From assembly GCA_934162125.1 (NCBI GenBank), contig CAKPHU010000007.1, positions 1-64,000 of the forward strand: a stretch of DNA of 64,000 nucleotides. Direction: 5' to 3'. A program made the translations under genes and the position numbers. Of the stretch, positions 53,564 to 62,233 are shown in pieces. Numbering within the stretch: the stretch's first letter is position 1; each line of letters opens with the position of its first letter. This DNA comes from an uncultured Bacilli bacterium. Its GTDB lineage: Bacteria > Bacillota_I > Bacilli_A > RF39 > UBA660. The notes beneath the pieces were generated by a model that ran no database searches, was not told the DNA's origin, and was given only the letters and a program-made list of their open reading frames with translations.

Positions 53564-53731
53564 TTATTTTTGAACAAGTACAGTTCCAACTGCTCCACCA
53601 CTAATATTTCCCCATTGACTATTGATAGCATTTTGAATATTTGGCCACATCATCCAGAAGAAACCTATTACTGCGGCAATAGCAATTAAAGTGATTACTG
53701 TTAAGTTTAATTCTCCAGTTGCTGCTTTCAC
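53564..53731 (-). CDS. Pilin-like 55-residue protein (Flp-type candidate)
   Basis: 55 residues starting at GTG 53731, after AAAGGAG. The sequence begins MKAATGELNLTVITLIAI and continues as one hydrophobic helix to about residue 28, then MMWPNIQNAINSQWGNIS and a Gly/Val-rich end. A Gly-Glu at positions 6-7 before the helix resembles a prepilin cleavage site. Own promoter (53764-53792), between tadC and a tadE-like gene. Likely the main pilus subunit; too short for most gene callers. Confidence 0.7.
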   Translation of the reverse strand: MKAATGELNLTVITLIAIAAVIGFFWMMWPNIQNAINSQWGNISGGAVGTVLVQK

Positions 53732-53763
53732 TTAAACAACATCTCCTTTCTATCATATATTTT

Positions 53764-53792
53764 ATTATAGCAAAACATCATTATTTTAACAA
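53764..53792 (-). promoter_or_regulatory. Promoter of the pilin-like gene
   Basis: TTGTTA (53792-53787) and TATAAT (53769-53764), 17-base spacing on the minus strand, in the gap between tadC and the 55-residue gene. Confidence 0.7.
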
Positions 53793-53808
53793 TAAGATCT
53801 ATTTTTGT

Positions 53809-54618
53809 TTACACTGTAAACATCATCATCATAGAAATTAAAATTATAAGCATAACGCCAACACCGGTTACTACTAACATAACCATGGTTTGACTTTCCA
53901 TATGACCTAGACGTTCTTTATACTTTGTTTCACGAGCTTTATTTTGAAGACTTGAAACAGTACGTGAGAACATCATTAAACGTTCTTGTTTGTTTTCTTG
54001 AGCACCGATTCCTAAACGATATAATAAACGCATCATACGCATAGAATCACGTACTGGATAAGTGTTGGCAAATTCCATATATGGGTCAATTGATGAATCA
54101 CCAGAATTAATCTTATCAATTAACTCTCTTAGGCCAGGTTTGAATATATCTGGAGCGTCATCAATTGATTTACCTAAGGCAACTGGTACAGTATAGTGTT
54201 GAATTAAAATCTCTAAGCTCTTTAGATAATATGGTAACATAATATCTATTTCATGTAGATGAGCTTTGTAGAAACTCTTCAATTGTATATAAGGAACTTT
54301 AAATATTAGAATAGCAATAACACTTGATAGGACAAAGTTCAAGAAGAATTGAGAGTTAACAACACTAGCTGAATCTCCTCCAGCAACGGTAAATGCTAAC
54401 ATGATGAAGAATGTTATTAAGGCATAACTAATTCTTTTCATGTATAATTGGTCAGCATCAACATCTTCTCCATACTTAGCATAAATTAAGAATGTATAAT
54501 CTTCTTCACGAAAGATTTGTAAGTACTTTTCATTATCAATTAAGAACTTAGTTTTATCGATGGTATTATTATAAACTAAGATTCCAATTAATATAAATCC
54601 AACTATTAAGGCTTCCAT
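53809..54618 (-). CDS. TadC-like platform protein (type II secretion F domain)
   Basis: 269 residues with membrane helices near the start, at about 70-100 and at the C-terminus (LVVTGVGVMLIILISMMMMF). The central cytosolic T2SSF domain shows IDIMLPYYLKSLEILIQHY, IDKINSGDSSIDPYMEFA, and RLGIGAQENKQERLMMFSR. Forms the inner-membrane platform with TadB. Overlaps tadB by one base. Confidence 0.82.
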   Translation of the reverse strand: MEALIVGFILIGILVYNNTIDKTKFLIDNEKYLQIFREEDYTFLIYAKYGEDVDADQLYMKRISYALITFFIMLAFTVAGGDSASVVNSQFFLNFVLSSVIAILIFKVPYIQLKSFYKAHLHEIDIMLPYYLKSLEILIQHYTVPVALGKSIDDAPDIFKPGLRELIDKINSGDSSIDPYMEFANTYPVRDSMRMMRLLYRLGIGAQENKQERLMMFSRTVSSLQNKARETKYKERLGHMESQTMVMLVVTGVGVMLIILISMMMMFTV

Positions 54619-55520
54619 TACTCAGCACCTACATTCTCATTATAATATTTTTCCCCTTTTAATAGGAAATATGTGTTGATTATAATTACGCCATGTAACA
54701 ATACTTTTATATACCATCGATCAAGAAGAATTAAGTATGTTTCTCTTCCTAATAAGTATTGTACTAACATAACTAGTAAGTATAGCATAGCACCAAACTG
54801 TAAGAAGTTCTTATGGAATGATGCTCTTTCAATACGATCTCGGTAAACACTTTCAACTAGCATATCGATATCTAATTGCATGTTATCTAGAGATTCAGCA
54901 GAGTTTCTAGCACCTTCTTTAGTTATTTGTAAGAATAGTTGGTGCATGTTTTTAACAATGTAGTATGGATATAGAGCACTCATATAATTTAGAGACTCAT
55001 CAATACTACCATTTTGATAAGCAAGTTCTATCATGTGGTCTACATCTTTTTTAACAGGATCTTCTAGAACTCCTGAATTACGAACACCTTCAAGAGCTTT
55101 AACGAAACTTTGAGTAGTTGCAAATTCCATGATAACGTTAGAAGTATATACTTGAATTTGTTCGAAGATGTATTCACTATAAATTCTTTTGCATCTTAAA
55201 TATGAAAGATAAGGTACAAACATGATTACAATTATTATATATACGATACAAATTACTAAGTTGTAGAAATATAGGTATGAGATAACAGCGGCAAAGCCAG
55301 CCATTAAAACAACTTGTACAGTATATTGTTTAACAGTATATTCTTGACCTAATTCTTTAGTTTTCTCTCTTACTACTTTAAAGGAATAAGGAGCAAACTT
55401 ATCATAGATTTCTTGGACTTGTCCAACTATAAATTTTCTTACATCTTGACCTTTATAGTTACGATAAGCAACTATTGCAACGGTTATGAAGATAAGAATT
55501 AGTAATTCTTCAATATACAT
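54618..55520 (-). CDS. TadB-like platform protein (type II secretion F domain)
   Basis: 300 residues with membrane helices near the start, at about 72-105 and two at the C-terminus. Central T2SSF-like segment: QVYTSNVIMEFATTQSFVKALEGVRNSG and HMIELAYQNGSIDESLNYM. Partner of the ATPase and of TadC. RBS GAAGGAGTAAT; 18 bp after tadA. Confidence 0.8.
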   Translation of the reverse strand: MYIEELLILIFITVAIVAYRNYKGQDVRKFIVGQVQEIYDKFAPYSFKVVREKTKELGQEYTVKQYTVQVVLMAGFAAVISYLYFYNLVICIVYIIIVIMFVPYLSYLRCKRIYSEYIFEQIQVYTSNVIMEFATTQSFVKALEGVRNSGVLEDPVKKDVDHMIELAYQNGSIDESLNYMSALYPYYIVKNMHQLFLQITKEGARNSAESLDNMQLDIDMLVESVYRDRIERASFHKNFLQFGAMLYLLVMLVQYLLGRETYLILLDRWYIKVLLHGVIIINTYFLLKGEKYYNENVGAE

Positions 55521-55538
55521 ATTTATTACTCCTTCCTA

Positions 55539-57137
55539 TTAGGCTATAGGAGCCTGATTATTATCTAAAGCAGGAATTTGTTCACTACTTTTAGTTAGAG
55601 GAATTAAAGGTTGTGGTGCTGTATTAACAACTGGTTGTTTTAATTCCGTATTTACGGGAGCTGCATTGACATTAGGGGCGATTGTAGGAATTAATGGTTT
55701 AACACTGCTTGCTTCAGCAACAACATTTTGAACTGGGGCTGGTGCAGGAGAAGCAATTGTTGGGATTAATGGTGCTTGGACAGGAGCTGCTGGAGCTTGT
55801 TCTACTACTTGTGCTGTACCTAAAGCTTGTGGTACATCAGTAGATTCACCATCATCTAACTTTATTGGCTCTATTGTTTCATCAAGTAAAGCTTGTTGTT
55901 GCTCGTCAGAGATAGCTTCTGCTTTAATTGGTGCTTCAACTGTTACTTTTTTCTTTTTATCTTCATCGACACTATAATCTGTAGTGTCACCATCTTCAAC
56001 AATTATTTCGTTGTTAATGATATTTTTGTTTTCCTCTTTTGGTTTATCAGCTGCTACATCAGCTTCAAATTTATGTTCATCTTCCATGTGACTAGTAATT
56101 TCTGTTATATCAATATTTTGATTTTCAAGATATTCAATTAAGTGATTACTTGGCTTTCTTAATTTTGGCTCTTTATCAAATAATTTTTGATAAATTGTTC
56201 TACTTTGTGGTTTATTATCTTCATCAACATAGAACTCTACTACTTCATCTACTTCACGATGAAATTTCTTTAGTTCTTTACTGTAATAAGCTCTAATATG
56301 AACACCTAATTGTACATAACGATAGATTGTTGACAAGAACTGATTTACATCAATATCTGTTTCCATCAAACTATACATACGATATGGGATAGCAGAAGCT
56401 TTATCAGCATGGATTGTTGATAAAATGTTGTGTCCTGATGAAATAGAGTTACGAACAGCCATAACTGCTTCGGCACTACGTACTTCGGAAAGTAGAATCC
56501 ATTTTGGATTCTGACGCATACAAGTTACTAGGACATCTGTATAACTTGCTACGTTATTTGTTTTCATAGCAACTATATCTCTTTGAGGGAAGATTTTATC
56601 TAAGTGTAATTCTAGAGTATCCTCAATTGTGATTAGTTTTTCATTTGTTTTTGTGTGACTAGCTAGGTATTTTACAAACTCAGTTTTACCTGAACCAGTT
56701 TCACCAGAAACTATGATGTTACAATGGCCTTCTACGCATTTAATTAAGAAGTCGTGGATATCTTGAGTAAAGTAATCTTCTTTTAATAATTTCTCTTTTT
56801 CTAGACGAATCTTAGCTGGTGTTTTACGAATAACCATTGCAATACCATTAGTTGCGATTGATTGGTGTACAAAGTTTAAACGTAATTCAGAAGATTCAGC
56901 ATCTAAGAATGGTTTAGCATTATTGAAAGTAGTTCCCATAACGTTTGAACATTGGAAAGCTAGTTTCTCAACAAATTCTGGAGTTGCTCCATTTACTTCT
57001 ACTCTTAGAGATCCTTGCGTTAATGAACGAATCCAAATTTGTCCATTATTATCAAAGGAAATATCCGTTATATCATCATTTTCTAGTAAAGATTTTAGGG
57101 GTCCAAAATCCAATTTATCAAATATATTTTCGTTCAT
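55539..57137 (-). CDS. tadA: TadA/CpaF-type secretion ATPase with long disordered tail
   Basis: 532 residues. N-terminal domain (LLENDDITDISFDNNGQIWI) then the ATPase: Walker A VSGETGSGKTEFVKYL (about residue 144), Asp box ITIEDTLEL, Walker B-like ILLSEVRSAEAV and His box GHNILSTIHADKASA. Residues 345-532 are an acidic then Pro/Ala/Val-rich tail, not usual for CpaF. It is related to VirB11; since no other VirB11 is present it could serve the T4SS half as well (inference). Confidence 0.9.
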   Translation of the reverse strand: MNENIFDKLDFGPLKSLLENDDITDISFDNNGQIWIRSLTQGSLRVEVNGATPEFVEKLAFQCSNVMGTTFNNAKPFLDAESSELRLNFVHQSIATNGIAMVIRKTPAKIRLEKEKLLKEDYFTQDIHDFLIKCVEGHCNIIVSGETGSGKTEFVKYLASHTKTNEKLITIEDTLELHLDKIFPQRDIVAMKTNNVASYTDVLVTCMRQNPKWILLSEVRSAEAVMAVRNSISSGHNILSTIHADKASAIPYRMYSLMETDIDVNQFLSTIYRYVQLGVHIRAYYSKELKKFHREVDEVVEFYVDEDNKPQSRTIYQKLFDKEPKLRKPSNHLIEYLENQNIDITEITSHMEDEHKFEADVAADKPKEENKNIINNEIIVEDGDTTDYSVDEDKKKKVTVEAPIKAEAISDEQQQALLDETIEPIKLDDGESTDVPQALGTAQVVEQAPAAPVQAPLIPTIASPAPAPVQNVVAEASSVKPLIPTIAPNVNAAPVNTELKQPVVNTAPQPLIPLTKSSEQIPALDNNQAPIA

Positions 57138-57166
57138 TTAACCCACATCCTTATTCTTTTATATTT

Positions 57167-57976
57167 TTAATTAGTTTCATCCCAAACAGTTACACGGTTA
57201 ATCCAGTCTTTTAATTTCTCTGATGATACAGCTAACTCGCCTGGAGTATCTTCATAACTTTCATTAGTTGGTACTGGAATTAGTGTTGTATCATAACTTC
57301 TTAAGTATTCAGCTTTCTTTAGTAAAATGTAGTACTCTTCTGGTACAGCAAATACGATCATAGCTGGAGTTCTTTTTTCATCTAGGTTAGTAAATACTGA
57401 TTGACCTGATGAATCTTTTACTGCTAGAACTTTAACATTTTCAATTAATTTACCTAACATGATTTTATCAGCATCTTCTGTAATTTGTGAGTTATTATCA
57501 ACTTTATTTACAGCTTTTAGATAAATATCAATATAATTTTCTGGGTAAATTGAGTTACCATATGTAGTAGTTGTATTAACACTCATGTTGTATAATACGT
57601 ATCCTTTTGGATATTTTAGTAAGATACTTGTTGGTAATTGATCTTCTTCAACTACAGCTGTTGAATAGAATAAACTTCCTTCTGGAATAATACTATCTGA
57701 TCTAGTATATTTATCAATTACTTGTGATTGAGTTCTTAATACGTTACCTTTTAACATAGCTGGTGGAACTTGCATTGTTCCAACCATACTTTCAGTTATT
57801 TGTGTACCTGCATTTATTGTTTGTTTTGCATATGGTACAGTGATTGGATTGATAGCAGATTTAACACGAATGTTATAGCCTATGAATAATACTAGGACTG
57901 CTGCTACTACACCAACGACAGTGACGGTATTTTTGTTTTGTAAGAATTTTTTTATTCCGCTTGCATTGTTTCCCAT
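57167..57976 (-). CDS. CpaB/RcpC-like SAF-domain protein
   Basis: 269 residues from the ATG at 57976 (AAGGAAGGAATAG). One membrane helix (about 20-38), then a SAF-type domain (VPYAKQTINAGTQITESMVGTMQVPPAML, YTRSDSIIPEGSLFYSTAVV) and a beta-rich C-terminus. CpaB/RcpC proteins in Tad systems bind glycan or guide the pilus through the wall. It overlaps no Tad ATPase but lies 29 bp upstream of it. Confidence 0.78.
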   Translation of the reverse strand: MGNNASGIKKFLQNKNTVTVVGVVAAVLVLFIGYNIRVKSAINPITVPYAKQTINAGTQITESMVGTMQVPPAMLKGNVLRTQSQVIDKYTRSDSIIPEGSLFYSTAVVEEDQLPTSILLKYPKGYVLYNMSVNTTTTYGNSIYPENYIDIYLKAVNKVDNNSQITEDADKIMLGKLIENVKVLAVKDSSGQSVFTNLDEKRTPAMIVFAVPEEYYILLKKAEYLRSYDTTLIPVPTNESYEDTPGELAVSSEKLKDWINRVTVWDETN

Positions 57977-57995
57977 TTCTATTCCTTCCTTTCCA

Positions 57996-58538
57996 TTATC
58001 CTGCAATGCCCATTGTTCCGCCTAATGCGTTACATTGTTCTTCATCTTTAACATTTTCATAGGTTCCATCTTTTAACATACAGATGGCATAACCTAATTC
58101 ATTGTCTGGATCATTATTAGCTTTTTCGATATATTCGTCTTCTGTTTTTATTGATTCAACGATTCCATCAAAAGTTGTGCTCATTAATAAGTTTTCTCCC
58201 TCAAAATTTAATACTGTGGCAGAGTCAACTTTGATACTTACTTTTGGTGGTACTTCATTTAAATCATAGAAGCCAATTCGATAATTTCTTGTGTTATCAA
58301 TACTATTAGCGAATCTTCTTAAGAAGCTCTCTACGAACTTTTCTTTGTCCATTCGTAGAGAACCATTATCACGATAATATTTGACATCGATTGCATCTTC
58401 CATTGCGGCTTTTGCTGTCTCTTTTACTAAGTAGTAGTCTAATTCACTACCTGTTGAATAATTGGAAATAATGTTTATTAATAATAAGCCAATGATTGCT
58501 AGTAAGATAATTCCTACTGTTAACATACCCTTATTCAT
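57996..58538 (-). CDS. Single-helix extracellular protein of the pilus locus (pseudopilin-like)
   Basis: 180 residues: one membrane helix at residues 4-24 (MLTVGIILLAIIGLLLINII), then an extracellular domain rich in Asp/Glu/Asn with a C-terminal Cys pair (ICMLKDG, EQCNALGG). A short start and immediate helix resemble minor pilins, but no prepilin Gly-x-x-x-Glu site is evident. It overlaps the 968-residue gene by one base. Possibly of the DUF5411 kind; not certain. Confidence 0.6.
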   Translation of the reverse strand: MNKGMLTVGIILLAIIGLLLINIISNYSTGSELDYYLVKETAKAAMEDAIDVKYYRDNGSLRMDKEKFVESFLRRFANSIDNTRNYRIGFYDLNEVPPKVSIKVDSATVLNFEGENLLMSTTFDGIVESIKTEDEYIEKANNDPDNELGYAICMLKDGTYENVKDEEQCNALGGTMGIAG

Positions 58539-61444
58539 TATTTGCCACCTCCTACAACTTCTGTATATTCATTATCTATCTTTTCACAAGTTGTACCAGT
58601 TCCATCATTGTTACAACCTACATTTCCCCTAGTCTTAGCATATTTACTGATTAATTCACTTGTATATACTGAGACACCATTTACGACTTTATAATTGCTA
58701 CCAGTACCATAAGAATTAAATTTCTTATTTTTACTGTCAGCTTTAATTTCATTTAATGCTTTGCGATCTAATTCAAATTCATAATCTAGATATTCATCTT
58801 TATCAGAATAAATCGTATTTCCACGAGTTTGAATAGCACTTGTAAGAGCTCCTGGAGTAACTCGATAAGCATCATTCTTTAAGTTTGTTGCAGCGTTTGT
58901 CCAGTTAAATCCTGGTACTCTTCCAGTAGATGTACTTTCAGATGTTTCTTTTCCTTCAGTTGATGGGAAGACATCTTCAAGTTCTACAGTTCTTAAACGA
59001 TATAATAAATCATTGTCATCAGCAGTGTTTCCTGGATTAGTATTACCATCTTTAGTTTTATCATAGATTGAATAGAAACATTGTAAGTTAACATTCCAAC
59101 TATAATAACCAAATTTTTCTGTTGATGCTTTGATGTTATAAACTATATCTTTAACTAATTTATCACTAGTTACTTCAGTACCTTCTACTTTTTGTTGCCA
59201 CCATTCTGTATTTACCATAGCTGATTTTAAGTTAGTACAGAATTTATCTTTCTTTTCATGCCATGCAGAATCTGTTTTCTTGTCATAGCTTATTTCACCA
59301 GTTTTATTATTAATCCATGTTCCTGGGAATGACCATTCTGTTAAGTATTTTTGACTATCACTTATTTCTTTATCACTATTGTAGCAGAAGTCATTTTCTA
59401 GGATTATGCTGTCACTATCTGTTTTAGTAGCAAGACCATTACCTGGAGTTAAGCTTGCTTTATCATAGTTGATATAATTATCACCATTTGATGATGTTAA
59501 TTTATTGTTTACTGTAATTGTAAATGTTGCAGTATTTGTTGAACATGAAGCTGCTGCTTTACATTCTTTCATAACATTTTGATAAGTTTCCATATCAACT
59601 TCATAACCAGCTACAACATCTTCTTTATTAATGAATTGACCATTTGTTGCCTTACCACCATGGTAGTAACCATTTGCTCTAGCTAGTGGACAACCTGTCC
59701 AACTACAAATGGCACCACATACTGATGTTCCATAGTTTGCTCTTGCAAAACTATCTGAGAAGACCCAACCTCCACCTTGTGCGAAGTTTAAGTAGTTAGC
59801 ACTAAAGTCTGTGTAATATCTTCCTAGTTGATCCCAGAACAAACGATATGATCCAGCGTTCCAACTAATTGTGTTATTAGAATTTATTACATATTTACCA
59901 TTACGACCATTTTTTAGAGCTTCTTGAACATCTTTAATACTAGAATTCTTATTAGCTAAAATACAGTTGTAATAAGCTTGAGTTCCTTTTTCGGGTTTAT
60001 TTTTAGTACATTCTTGAGAATAATTGAATGTAGATTTCTTTGCAACATTTTCAATAGTTGCAGTTTTATTTACTGATGTGTTAGTAGTAGTTGTATTTTC
60101 ATATACTTTGTTGTAGCAAGAATTGATACAGCTTTGAGTATACTTTCCACCATCACATTCATTCACACATTTTGTAAATTCATCATTTGGTCCAGCCGCT
60201 GTTCCTACCCAACCACCGTCATGAACACAGGCAGGTATTGGTGTACAAACATCATAATCTGATAATTTTGGTTCCTCACCAACAACTTTTGTTTCACATT
60301 TTACTTCACTTTTTACTTTTACTTTATATTCGAAACATAATCCAGCACGAGTTGCAACTGGTGGTCCATAAGTAATAGTAATTGTTTCACGACATTTACG
60401 ATCACAAGTTATTTTCTTACCACTTAATAATGTTGAACTCTTATTAGTTTCTCCTTCAATATAGTAAATATTTTGGGTCTCTGATGTGTTTGCTACATAG
60501 TTACCATTAGCAAGTTTAGTATAAGCAGGACAAGTTAGGCTTAATCTTGTTAATTTATGTTCTGTATCAGTATCAGCATTACCATCTATACGAATGGCAT
60601 CTGGTGTTACGTTTCCAATTGAACCAGAAGTACCAATTGTTGTTGAAGTTTTATAACCTTGAATAGCAAAATTAATCATTGATGCTACATCCACTTCTCT
60701 AAAGTCGGCTTTAACACGTCTACTGTAGCAATATGGTAATTTATCTTGATAATATTCTTGACCAACTACTGTTGGATTGTATTTAGCAAAATCATCTTTA
60801 TTTACTTTCTTAGCTAAATTAGCATTAGCACTGTAGTTACCGTTACGGAAAGCTGCACAGATACCATCGTAATTAGTATTTTCAACAGTGGCATTAGAAA
60901 CGTCACGTCCAACTTCTACTCTTTTGATGTAAACGTAACCACCATTTTCGCCATTGGCAAGTTTTAATTGAACATCACCTTTGTCATCACTGTAAGCAGT
61001 TCCTGCACGATATACTCCACAAAGATTATCTGCTTCTTCTAGCATATAGACAATTGCTATTTTAACATCTTGTTCATCATCATAAGGATCATAACTAAAT
61101 GTTGCAGATTGTCCAACTGAAATATTATAAGTTAATGTTGGATTTAAGTCAGTACCCGTGGTGTTGACAAAGACAAATACTTTGAATTTACCATCAGATA
61201 CTTTAATTGTAATTTTTTTGTTTTCAAAATCCGTTGTTACTGATGGCTGATATTTATCTCTTCCTTTGATTGTGGTACATTTTCCACCAGTGGCAATTCC
61301 TTCACCGCTATTTTTACCTGTATCTTGTTCCCAATCACCATTGAAGTTTTCACCCCAGAATGGTTTAGCTAAAACTGTCGGTGATATCAAGAATATAAGT
61401 AAAGCAAGCAACCCTATTATTCTTTTTTTAGGCATTTGTTTCAT
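58538..61444 (-). CDS. Large secreted Cys-rich protein of the pilus locus
   Basis: 968 residues with a signal peptide (residues 1-26, ending TVLAK). No C-terminal membrane anchor or LPxTG-type sorting signal is seen; it ends TEVVGGGK. Many cysteines lie in pairs (for example PSCVHDGG-type CIPACVHDGG, CVNECDGG, CINSCYN, CSWTGC), suggesting disulfide-stabilised modules; Asn/Thr/Gly content is high. It is followed by the pseudopilin-like and CpaB-like genes and preceded by a sortase. Likely an adhesin or tip component. No family recognised. Confidence 0.7.
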   Translation of the reverse strand: MKQMPKKRIIGLLALLIFLISPTVLAKPFWGENFNGDWEQDTGKNSGEGIATGGKCTTIKGRDKYQPSVTTDFENKKITIKVSDGKFKVFVFVNTTGTDLNPTLTYNISVGQSATFSYDPYDDEQDVKIAIVYMLEEADNLCGVYRAGTAYSDDKGDVQLKLANGENGGYVYIKRVEVGRDVSNATVENTNYDGICAAFRNGNYSANANLAKKVNKDDFAKYNPTVVGQEYYQDKLPYCYSRRVKADFREVDVASMINFAIQGYKTSTTIGTSGSIGNVTPDAIRIDGNADTDTEHKLTRLSLTCPAYTKLANGNYVANTSETQNIYYIEGETNKSSTLLSGKKITCDRKCRETITITYGPPVATRAGLCFEYKVKVKSEVKCETKVVGEEPKLSDYDVCTPIPACVHDGGWVGTAAGPNDEFTKCVNECDGGKYTQSCINSCYNKVYENTTTTNTSVNKTATIENVAKKSTFNYSQECTKNKPEKGTQAYYNCILANKNSSIKDVQEALKNGRNGKYVINSNNTISWNAGSYRLFWDQLGRYYTDFSANYLNFAQGGGWVFSDSFARANYGTSVCGAICSWTGCPLARANGYYHGGKATNGQFINKEDVVAGYEVDMETYQNVMKECKAAASCSTNTATFTITVNNKLTSSNGDNYINYDKASLTPGNGLATKTDSDSIILENDFCYNSDKEISDSQKYLTEWSFPGTWINNKTGEISYDKKTDSAWHEKKDKFCTNLKSAMVNTEWWQQKVEGTEVTSDKLVKDIVYNIKASTEKFGYYSWNVNLQCFYSIYDKTKDGNTNPGNTADDNDLLYRLRTVELEDVFPSTEGKETSESTSTGRVPGFNWTNAATNLKNDAYRVTPGALTSAIQTRGNTIYSDKDEYLDYEFELDRKALNEIKADSKNKKFNSYGTGSNYKVVNGVSVYTSELISKYAKTRGNVGCNNDGTGTTCEKIDNEYTEVVGGGK

Positions 61445-62225
61445 AATCAGAACCTCCTAAAATTGTTTCTATTTCATGGTAACTATCATTTTTAGTTACT
61501 TCATAATCATTTATTTCTTCATTTTCTCTAACAAGTCTAGCATCAACTCTTAGGTTGTGTGTTACTAAATCATTCGTTACCTTTGTACATGTAACTAAGG
61601 TAAGAAGTTTATCAGACTCATTAATATCTACTTGATAGTTATAAAAACTATTATTAAGAGCATTTTTTATATATTTTTTTAAGTATGTTTCATCCTTATC
61701 TTCTGAAAGATAATCCTCTTTTATATCTTCGATAGAAATAGCATATATTTTGTATAAATAATCTTTACCATCGATAGTATATTGAATATATTTATTTTCT
61801 TTAGCAAAGTCATAGTAGACAAATGATACTAATTGTTCAAATCTATTTTGGTCTTCATCAGCAATTAATGGTTGAGAAGAAATGTTTTTAAGATTGTGAC
61901 CATAAAGAACAGTTCTATCTGTTAGTTTTGTTACTTTATTTAGAATCCAACTGAAGTCATCTGTTAAATCACTTAGTTTATTAACATCTTCTAAATAGCG
62001 AACAGGATAGTCAATATTAGTGCCCTGAACTCTTATCCAACCAGTAGTTTCGTATTCTGAACTTTTCGGATCTTTTGTGACATTTTCAACTCTTGATTCT
62101 ATTTTGTAGTAGTCTTTCGGAAGGAAAAGACTTGCAATCATCATAGAACCAATAATGAAAGCTAGAAGAATAAGTACTGTGCCATAGACAACATTTCTTG
62201 TAGTTTCTTTTTCTTTCTTTGTCAT
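61428..62225 (-). CDS. Class B-type sortase
   Basis: 265 residues: one N-terminal membrane helix (about 12-34), then the sortase fold with TGWIRVQGTNIDYPVRYLED, the catalytic His (VLYGHNLKN), Cys (LLTLVTCTKV) and Arg (HNLRVDAR). TLxTC and the early D-Y-P-V fit class B. An unusual C-terminal extension of about 30 acidic residues follows the Arg. It overlaps the 968-residue gene by 17 bp. No substrate with a sorting motif is visible in the window. Confidence 0.88.
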   Translation of the reverse strand: MTKKEKETTRNVVYGTVLILLAFIIGSMMIASLFLPKDYYKIESRVENVTKDPKSSEYETTGWIRVQGTNIDYPVRYLEDVNKLSDLTDDFSWILNKVTKLTDRTVLYGHNLKNISSQPLIADEDQNRFEQLVSFVYYDFAKENKYIQYTIDGKDYLYKIYAISIEDIKEDYLSEDKDETYLKKYIKNALNNSFYNYQVDINESDKLLTLVTCTKVTNDLVTHNLRVDARLVRENEEINDYEVTKNDSYHEIETILGGSDYETNA

Positions 62226-62233
62226 TTTCTCAC

